NCBI GenBank assembly: GCA_905160935.1 | Contig: CAJHZI010000609.1 | Coordinates: forward strand, 476,501-540,500 | From: Enchytraeus crypticus | Taxonomy: Eukaryota; Annelida; Clitellata; Enchytraeida; Enchytraeidae | Length of the DNA stretch: 64,000 bases | Direction of reading: 5' to 3' | Part shown: positions 58,101 to 64,000 of the stretch, piece after piece | Layout of the letters: each line of letters begins with the position of its first letter | Numbering within the stretch: position 1 is the first letter of the stretch | Translations under genes and position numbers: made by a program | Notes under the pieces: generated by a model | The model's database searches: none | Told to the model about the DNA's origin: nothing | What the model saw: the letters and a program-made list of their open reading frames with translations, nothing else

Positions 58101-59817
58101 GAACAGCCAGTGGAAGCTGGAAAAAGCCACAATACAGAACGACACTGTTATCGGCTACAGCATCATTCGTTTCCACTTCCACCTTAGACGTAAGCCTACC
58201 TACTTTCTCTTGACTATTGTTCTGCCAGTGGTGGTTATGACCTTCATGTCAGTCTTGGTCTTCCTCGTTCCCAACGAAGCCGGAGAAAAAATATCCCTCC
58301 AAGTGACCATCCTGCTATCCTTCTCCGTGTTCCAGCTTGTGATCGCTGATCACATGCCCAATGCATCCGACTATACCCCTATCATTAGTAAGTGCACTAC
58401 TAATTCTTATCAATAAAATAATAATAAATAATAATTTTTAATAAATAAAAATATATAATCTTATCAATTTTACGAGTACATCCTACCCGCCTTGTGTCGT
58501 GTTCGCTAAAGAATAAACCAACCGTAAGAGACGAGTGAGCAAGAATTGAAGAAGGCAAAGGGAAACCACCTCAGAAACCATATTTTTCCCTATCTATAGG
58601 CTGCAAATTATAGAATTCTATTTCAGTAAATGTATTCTTTCAAAATATAAATGTTATTTTAAAATTGTTCCTGCATAGTGCTGTTCTAAATCACATGAAT
58701 ATAGGATATCATATTTGTGTTAATTTGTAATTAACAATCAACTACCATAGTCGCAAAGGGTCACAACTTGAATAGCAGCTAGATGTTTATCTGCTTTATT
58801 TCACTAAAATAATTTTGAAAGGATTAGGTATTAAGAATTCGTGTAATATAGTTCACTGCTCTAACAGCGCACAAGATGCGCTTCAGTTGAGCTTAAAAAT
58901 CTCAAATAATTCTGAGCGATTTTTTAATTATAAATAATAGTTTGCGGATATGCAAACTATTATTTTAGTCAATTAAGAGTTGAGAGAACAGCAATAGCTC
59001 GATATTACAATTCGTTATAGCAATCTATTTGATTGTTGCGATTGCATAACAGTCAATATTTAATTTATATATTATTATATTACATAAATATATATTAATT
59101 TCTTTTTGTAACATTCAATATTTAGGTGTCTACGTCTTGTGCAGTATGCTTCTCTCGTCTCTGTCGCTCTTGGTAACAATTCTGCTGCAGAGAATTCATC
59201 ATGCAATCTTCAAACCGTTTCCGCACTGGCTTGATGTCTTAACTTTCGATGTCATTGGCAAAATTATGGGAGGCAAGAGACCAAACTTAGATTCATCCAG
59301 TTCAAGATGGTTTGAAAGGTCGTCTAAGGACTTGAATGATGTTCTTCTTGGTGAGGATCATGTTCATCATAGTTCTGAAAAGAAAATATCGTTCATAGGA
59401 GATAAATCATTCCTCGACAACGAGAGTCCACCCTTTCGCTATGAAAGCCTCTCGGGTGAAGTACAGGAAACAAATAAATGCGGTAGAAGGATGAGATTTC
59501 ATGACGAAGAAGCAATCACTTCAGATTTTAGAGGACCCTGCTTTAGCGCAAAACGCTCTTCAAATTTCAAGAAAAGGGGAGGTAACGTTAGAGGCCTGAA
59601 AGACAGAGCTTTCTCAAGAGACGACGGTTCCCTTTTTCAGAAGATTAACAACTGGAATATAGATGAAGATGCTGTGTACAAATCAGCAAGTGAAATCTTG
59701 GATAGATTCTTTCTCTACTTATTTACATTTGTAATGATCGCTGGAACTATTGCTATGTTTGTTACATTCGGTATTGCTGGATCAAAAGAAGCCAAACCCA
59801 TTGGAATTGTTGTATAG
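47803..59817 (+). CDS. Cys-loop ligand-gated ion channel subunit (nicotinic-receptor-like), gene 2
   Basis: Seven exons join in phase: 47803-47917, 49632-49795, 50659-50703 (45 nt), 55601-55710, 56857-57058, 58066-58387, 59126-59817 (TAG). The product is about 549 aa. The first exon encodes a signal-peptide-like stretch ([12 protein letters not shown]); a second in-frame ATG follows at codon 10. The Cys-loop is [15 protein letters not shown] (Cys181-Cys195), with loop [12 protein letters not shown]1-TM2 is nearly identical to gene 1, and TM2 is preceded by NEAGEK (cation type). TM4 lies in the last exon ([16 protein letters not shown]). The vicinal cysteines of alpha subunits are absent. Exon count, the sizes of exons 3 to 6 and all phases match gene 1, so the two are tandem duplicates. 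Three donors are unusual for this window (gttgga after 49795, gttaga after 50703, gtctgt after 57058). A LINE of over 2 kb sits in intron 3. Confidence 0.93.
48430..49040 (+). pseudogene. LINE reverse-transcriptase C-terminal remnant
   Basis: Broken frames carry [20 protein letters not shown], then [20 protein letters not shown] and [11 protein letters not shown]. These match the usual order FKFLGVx[11 protein letters not shown], PLFKxLxILKL at the end of LINE RTs. There is no intact ORF. It lies in intron 1 of channel gene 2. Confidence 0.8.
50137..50458 (+). repeat. Direct duplication of ~100 bp (50137-50237 and 50358-50458)
   Basis: Both copies run from cgtatcaaaattaggaatac to attatcatcac with about nine differences, separated by 120 bp. 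They lie in intron 2 of channel gene 2. Confidence 0.85.
50930..51130 (-). repeat. Repeat B, near full-length
   Basis: This reverse copy runs from ctgccaagtggcaggttcga to ttcttgcttagtcgctaatt. It lies in intron 3 of channel gene 2. Confidence 0.7.
51325..51400. repeat. (TA)n-(TG)n microsatellite
   Basis: TA run followed by a long TG run, in intron 3 of channel gene 2. Confidence 0.9.
51440..51620. repeat. (AAT)n-(ATT)n inverted microsatellite, duplicated in tandem
   Basis: Each half has an AAT run followed by an ATT run, then tatagcattattat and tttttactttatta. The AAT/ATT runs are self-complementary and could form hairpins. Confidence 0.85.
51688..51913 (+). repeat. Perfect ~226-bp copy of an internal LINE segment (same as 53321-53547)
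   Basis: From agagctgaaagaaagtggcg to gtggagtcactgcctga the sequence matches 53321-53547 base for base by eye, including the frame-breaking extra base at the 'tgctaatgctaag' site. It sits upstream of the LINE's 5' leader, head-to-tail with the element. The junction contains CTGCCTG-attag-CAGGCAG, an inverted repeat. Confidence 0.9.
51914..52330 (+). other. LINE 5' leader (no ORF)
   Basis: AT-rich sequence lies between the duplicated segment and the first endonuclease codons. It starts at an inverted-repeat junction and is probably the 5' untranslated region of the LINE. I see no promoter motif I can defend. Confidence 0.4.
52331..53674 (+). pseudogene. LINE ORF2 remnant: endonuclease domain and start of RT linker
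   Basis: Three consecutive frames (52331-52876, 52918-53412, 53438-53674) read as one endonuclease-to-RT protein broken by a stop, a frameshift and a 1-nt insertion at 53409-53413. Catalytic endonuclease motifs (Asn, Glu-Thr, Tyr-Arg-Pro-Pro, Gly-Asp-Leu-Asn, Ser-Asp-His) are all still readable, so the copy is fairly young. Confidence 0.85.
52331..54620 (+). mobile_element. LINE (non-LTR retrotransposon, CR1/L2-like), internally deleted
   Basis: The 5' part encodes an apurinic/apyrimidinic endonuclease: [41 protein letters not shown] and, after a stop at 52874-52876 and a frame change, [11 protein letters not shown] second frame break occurs at 53412. At about 53640 the sequence jumps from the start of the reverse transcriptase linker straight to the end of the RT domain ([23 protein letters not shown]) and the C-terminal blocks ([36 protein letters not shown]). 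The RT catalytic core is therefore deleted. The 3' end runs into a TTA-type microsatellite tail. It lies sense in intron 3 of channel gene 2. Confidence 0.9.
54635..54870 (-). pseudogene. Retroelement protein fragment (LETLGPINS type)
   Basis: The minus strand reads [19 protein letters not shown], then [14 protein letters not shown] and [14 protein letters not shown]. This block recurs, to my memory, at the C terminus of reverse-transcriptase-bearing ORFs in invertebrate genomes. It ends at a stop near [13 protein letters not shown]. It abuts the 3' tail of the sense LINE and is flanked by TTA/TAG microsatellite. Confidence 0.55.
55760..55802 (-). mobile_element. SINE A, tail fragment
   Basis: The match is short (gcgtcagtttctgtctcaaa, atgtcagtgacag), just after exon 4 of channel gene 2 and before an 18-bp satellite. 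Confidence 0.45.
55805..56100 (+). repeat. 18-bp satellite, about 16 copies, in intron 4 of channel gene 2
   Basis: The unit aacagtagtacagtattg is repeated without indels, so one frame stays open and reads as repeats of NSSTVL. An (ATC)n run follows at 56110-56180. Confidence 0.95.
56714..56838 (+). mobile_element. SINE A abutting exon 5 of channel gene 2
   Basis: It has head ggagccagtggcgatgtcgg, B box GGTTCAAATCC, and tail gacgttaacattagctttt ending 18 bp before the exon at 56857, so part of the pyrimidine tract of that acceptor comes from the SINE. Confidence 0.8.
57022..57165 (+). repeat. 77-bp tandem duplication spanning the 3' end of channel gene 2 exon 5
   Basis: Copy 1 starts at 57022 (cagctggacccaggatgta) and includes the last 12 codons of the exon plus the donor and about 29 intron bases. 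Copy 2 starts at 57099 (cagctggactcaggatgtc). Over 12 codons there are five differences, all third-position and synonymous; about three more occur in the next 29 bases. Confidence 0.9.
57811..57896 (+). mobile_element. SINE A, head truncated
   Basis: It carries gccagtcactgacatcgcgt, aactgacgttaaccttagct and the agcttttt end. It lies in intron 5 of channel gene 2, shortly before exon 6. Confidence 0.7.
58505..58612 (+). repeat. Repeat B, 5' half
   Basis: It contains ctaaagaataaaccaaccgt, gagcaagaattgaagaagg and gggaaaccacctcagaaacc. It lies in intron 6 of channel gene 2. Confidence 0.7.
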
Positions 59818-60125
59818 CCAAAAATGAGAAAAACTAAAAAAAAAGTTTAACTAAAATTTACCAAAAAGATTACAGTCTTTGAGTTGTATGTTATGATATG
59901 CATTTTATTTTACAAATTGTGAATGAACTAGAATTTTAACTTTATAGTTTCATCTAAAGTAGTGATATTTCAATGCATTTAGTGTCGTTAATATTTTATA
60001 CGAGATGAACCCGTTTGCAAAAATGTACACATCGGGGGAAAATGCCTCTTTTAACTGAACCTCTATTTGAATACAAACCTCTCAATTCTAAGCCAGACGT
60101 TCTACAAAAGTACCATATGCCGTAC

Positions 60126-60131
60126 AATAAA
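60126..60131 (+). terminator. Candidate polyadenylation signal of channel gene 2
   Basis: AATAAA lies about 310 bp after the stop codon of channel gene 2. Confidence 0.4.
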
Positions 60132-60810
60132 TCAATATCTAACAATTTCTTATATATGAAAAAGTTGTTTTAATTAAAAGTTATAAATATGCCATTAAGA
60201 TTAAATCTATACTCGTCATAAATCTATATTGGACAAATGACTGAGCAGTAATTAGAGTAAATGTTTAGGAATTATAAATATGACGCTGCGATTAAACTTA
60301 CACTCGCCAGATGACAAACGCTGTAATCAGCTTCACTTCAGACGGATAAACCGACACAACTGACTTAATATACATTATTTATTACGAATAATAAGGAAAA
60401 TGTGACGCAGACTTTGCAGGTTTTTATCAAGTTATAGAATATAAAATTAGAATAATTGGACAATATTGTTAGCTTCTTACCATCAGGGCCTAAGAGACGT
60501 AACAGATGCTCCATAGGTGCATTGATTTTCAGTGGACGACGAAGACTAGCTATCTTAAGCTAAATGCAATAATAATAATAATATTTTAACATTATTGTGT
60601 TATTTGACACCTTCCGATTTATTTAATTATATATTAACTGAATTTTGTGATGATGTCTGAATGGCAATAATTGCCCAAAACAAGTCTTTTTTGAATCTCT
60701 TCTTTCTTGAGTCTGACGAAAGTTAAATTAAATCAGTAAATCCACTGTGCTGCTGAAATTTCGCTCATAATTTAGACCTACATGTAATTTCAGATTATAA
60801 TTATTGATCA

Positions 60811-60963
60811 GCTCGATCCCAGACGCGCTGATCTGAGAGTAAAATCTCGGACACTCACTGGACTGGCTACACGGAAAATGGACAAAATTGCCTAACGGTT
60901 TAAACATGTGGTATTAAAAGTGATAGATATCAACATAGTTGATCATTTCACTATAATGTGCGC
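60811..60963 (+). mobile_element. SINE C, head truncated
   Basis: It starts within the B box (gctcgatcccag) and continues with gcgctgatctgagagtaaaa and the normal end tcatttcactataatgtgcg. It lies downstream of channel gene 2. Confidence 0.75.
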
Positions 60964-61447
60964 TATTATTACTTTCACACTTTCCTGTTGTAAGATTTCA
61001 TAAAAATTTGATATTACATGTAAGTAAATTAAATTAATAATTACTATAAATGAAATCCCATGTGGTACATATGAACGAATTTGCAAATTGGTATCCTTAA
61101 AATTGAATATTATTCCCTTATTTTTATATTTTCTTTTGAAAAAGTGTGAATATACTTCTTGAACAAGTTAGTTTAGATCCGCCTAAAGAAGTCCAGGAGT
61201 TCTAAGTTGACAAGGAATTACTGCAGCTAATTGTCAGCAGAACAGTTATCGTGCCTGCTCAGTAAGCGATAATATAAATACCTCAGAAGTACAATCTTAC
61301 AGTCGCTGTTAACTGGCAGGCTACAAGTGAAAGGGTAGTCTATTGTTTCAGCATTCAAAGACCATAATATTATATAGCTCGAGCATTTCCATAGTTATTT
61401 AGTCATGCGCAATAAAATCTTAATTAATTAAATTAAGTAAGTCAATA

Positions 61448-61650
61448 TACGAGGAAGGCAACGGGAAACCACCTCAGAAGTCATACTTTTCCCAAGCTAT
61501 AGGCTACATAAGACATGGATAAGGCATAGACTTTGTGAATGGATTAACTTGTTGATCTAAGGAGTGCTCTTATGGCGCGAGAAAGCAGACTTTAAGTATG
61601 AATAAGGTACCATGAACCTGCCACTTGGCAGTGCACTGAAGAAGAAGAGT
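61448..61650 (+). repeat. Repeat B, 5' end missing
   Basis: It starts at gaggaaggcaacgggaaacc and ends gaacctgccacttggcag. It lies downstream of channel gene 2. Confidence 0.75.
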
Positions 61651-61680
61651 CTAAATTGGTGTAAAAATAAAAATAAAAAA

Positions 61681-61909
61681 GTAAACACGCATAATGAATA
61701 ATCAACTATGTTGATATCTATCACTTTTAAAACCATATGTTTAATCCGTTAGGCAATTTAGACCATTTTCCGTATAACCAGTCCAGTGAATGTCCGAGAT
61801 TTTACTCTCGGATCAGCGCGACCGGGATTCGAACCCACGAGGATTCAAATCACCTTAGGATTTGTCATTTAAAACTTCATGATGTTACCCCTACGCTATT
61901 TAGACATTC
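61681..61909 (-). mobile_element. SINE C, near full-length
   Basis: This minus-strand copy, very similar to 47482-47713, has B box complement gggattcgaaccc. Confidence 0.8.
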
Positions 61910-62529
61910 TAAATAGCGTAGTATTTAGCATCTATTATTATGCACTGAACAAATTTTGAGTGTACTCGTAGATGATATGAATAATTAACACTTCTCGATT
62001 ATCAAAATGGTAGCGAATACAAACACGGACCTACTACTTTGTTTTACCTAATATTTTTTACTAATATTTCATATGACTATATGGATATTTCGCCTATCTC
62101 AAATCTCTTAAAGCAGCTAAGAGCTAAGCAAAAAGTTTATTACAAGCAGTTATACAACTTGCTGCTAAGTGAAGTAGTTTATTTACTTCGTTGTAGTAAA
62201 ATTATTCTGCAATTTAAAATATAGAGTGATTTCACCAAATTAAATTTGTTAAGTACATTTATCATGAATTTATTTCACTTATATCAAGTTAAAAACATAA
62301 CCTGTTTTAATTTCAATTTATTAATTATATTCATCAGGTCATCAAACTTATGACAGTCAGAATTAAATGACATAGATTTCACGAGGAAATAGAAATTATC
62401 TAAGGCGCACCTCAATTCAACTTTATATTCGTTTATCTTTCGTTCCATTGAAATATGGAACTCTCTATACGAGAGTACAATATATCTAATGAGTGTATTT
62501 ATCGATAGAGTTGACTTCAATATTTGTAC

Positions 62530-62672
62530 GGCTAGAGCCAGTGGCGATGTCGGTAAGATAATAGACCGCGGATCAGTATGTACGGGGTAGGTATAAATCC
62601 TGGGCTCTCCCATCACTGACATCGCTTTCGAGTGAGGAAATTGATGTAAACATTATCTTTACCAGCTTTTTT
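62530..62672 (+). mobile_element. SINE A, near full-length, B box disrupted
   Basis: The head ggctagagccagtggcgatg is followed by ccgcggatcagtatgtacgg, an insertion inside the B box (ggggtaggtataaatcc) and the standard body and tail. Confidence 0.8.
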
Positions 62673-63629
62673 ATAGGCAGACTTATAGCAGAGCAAACCG
62701 GCTATAACTGAGAGACCTCATTTTTTGGCAAAGCCTATATATGGTTTTGCATAGATTTAATGCAGTCTGCTTCGGAAATTCTTTTAAGCAGCTAGATGGT
62801 CTCGAGTAGCCAGGCAGCGATTCAGCAGGTATTGCTCGAATCGTTTTTATCAAACTCCAGATTCTTTACATCCGGGGTAAAAAATACTAATTATAAAACT
62901 AATAAACGAATAAAATAAAATGAAACTCTACAAAATAAAATATAAAAAAGAAGATATTAGTAGTAATATTTAAAAAATAATAATAATGAGTAATTATTTT
63001 ATATGAGCGCCGCTCTATCCAATTAGCCATAGTAACTATAAGCTAACCATAAGGTCGGCTATCCTTCGGTCTTACACAAACCAGTGTACACTACTAGGCG
63101 TATACCAGTCCTGCTAGAGGCGTGCACTAGGATTATTATATACACTGTAAGCGCTATAACCTACTTCACGTATCTTGAACAGTATTGAAAGCAGGTGACT
63201 TTATAATATGATCAATTCTCGCGCCATCAACGGCAAGCGCACACGGGTAAATTTCTGAAATGCTGAACGAGTTTATTTGTCGATATATTGAGCACGATCT
63301 CTGCAGCTTTGACTTGGATAATTAGATTTATTATAACGTGGGTTTGTCGTTCCTTGCTTGAGCATCTGAAACTATTTAGAAACGTTACTTACTAATTATC
63401 ACGCGCGTATAACATGTGTGTAAGTATACGGAATTAAAAATTTAAAAAATAAAAAAGCTCACGTTACATTTACAATTTTAATTTTTTATGGCAACATCTA
63501 TATCAGGCTTGTAGAATTAAGCAGAATCTGAGGCTTTATATTAAAAATATATACTTACGATATTTAACCAAGTGGAGTGGACTTAATTATATTCTACACT
63601 CCCGTGTTATGTCATAACCAGCACTTGCT

Positions 63630-63745
63630 ATAAAAGGCTACTAAGCAAGAACTAAGGAAGATAATGGGAAACCATTCCAGAAACCACTATTTTCAAAGCT
63701 TTAGGCAACATAATGATATGAATTAGACGTAGCCTTTTACTTTTT
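63630..63745 (+). repeat. Repeat B, diverged
   Basis: It contains ggctactaagcaagaactaa and gggaaaccattccagaaacc, then aagctttaggcaacataatg. It is near the right edge of the window. Confidence 0.55.
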
Positions 63746-64000
63746 AACTTCTTTTCGTAGGATCGCTATACACTTGTAATGTCACGCTTGTTGCAGAATT
63801 AACAAAGTCAACACTCGATTTTGTTGGAGATATTAAACTGATCAATTTTCGCTCATTTCGTTAACGAAAATGAGTAATAAATGCATTTAATTGAGGTCAT
63901 AATTTATATAGCATATTTGATTTCTGATTTTACCTAGTGTAAAATTTATAAAATCAGATTACGAATGATAAAGTTATGGATACTCTACTGTGGAATATTA

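Larger units (their letters stand above)
59818..64000. other. Region downstream of channel gene 2
   Basis: It holds a candidate poly(A) signal, two SINE C, one SINE A, two B repeats, a tRNA-like A-box segment on the minus strand at 63003-63035 (tggctaattggatagagcgg) and AT-rich sequence. I see no coding exon. Confidence 0.6.

Noticed and set aside
62284-62622. 112-codon minus-strand ORF near the right edge
   Set aside because: It overlaps a SINE A, and the remainder has no recognisable motif or splice context.

Overview
This window is a piece of an animal nuclear genome. It has spliced genes with GT-AG introns, no operons, an AT-rich background, long (TA)n and (AAT/ATT)n microsatellites, tRNA-derived SINEs, LINE fragments and cut-and-paste DNA transposons. 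Intron phases and exon sizes in the genes look like the conserved metazoan arrangement, including a 45-nt exon in both ion-channel genes. I read it as a non-vertebrate metazoan, probably a marine invertebrate. The phylum cannot be fixed from the sequence alone.

Layout, all four host genes on the + strand: (1) 517-8445, the last eight coding exons of a copine (end of C2B plus the vWA/copine domain); its 5' part lies outside the window. (2) 12243-25719, a complete SMAP-family ArfGAP in ten exons, with one possible extra cassette exon at 22453-22653. (3) 32105-44279 and (4) 47803-59817, two tandem, seven-exon genes for Cys-loop ligand-gated ion channel subunits with the same exon structure. Both have TM2 features of cation channels and lack the vicinal-cysteine pair of nicotinic alpha subunits. 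From 59818 to the end I see only repeats.

The introns and spacers are dense with mobile DNA. I distinguish two tRNA-derived SINE families (here 'SINE A' and 'SINE C'), a third dispersed repeat ('repeat B'), a non-autonomous hAT element with an 8-bp target duplication, a deleted Tc1/mariner element next to a second decayed DNA transposon inside a TA tract, an apparently intact DNA transposon with a 571-codon ORF antisense inside channel gene 1, and several LINE pieces, the largest inside channel gene 2.

Nothing indicates that the four genes act together: copine is a Ca2+-dependent membrane-binding protein, SMAP acts in clathrin/Arf trafficking, and the two receptor genes are a local duplication whose products could co-assemble. 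The observations most worth following up are: a 77-bp tandem duplication covering the loop-B end of an exon of channel gene 2, with only synonymous coding differences; the very similar TM1-TM2 block in the two otherwise diverged receptor genes; the intact transposon ORF; and the LINE flanked by a perfect copy of one of its own internal segments.
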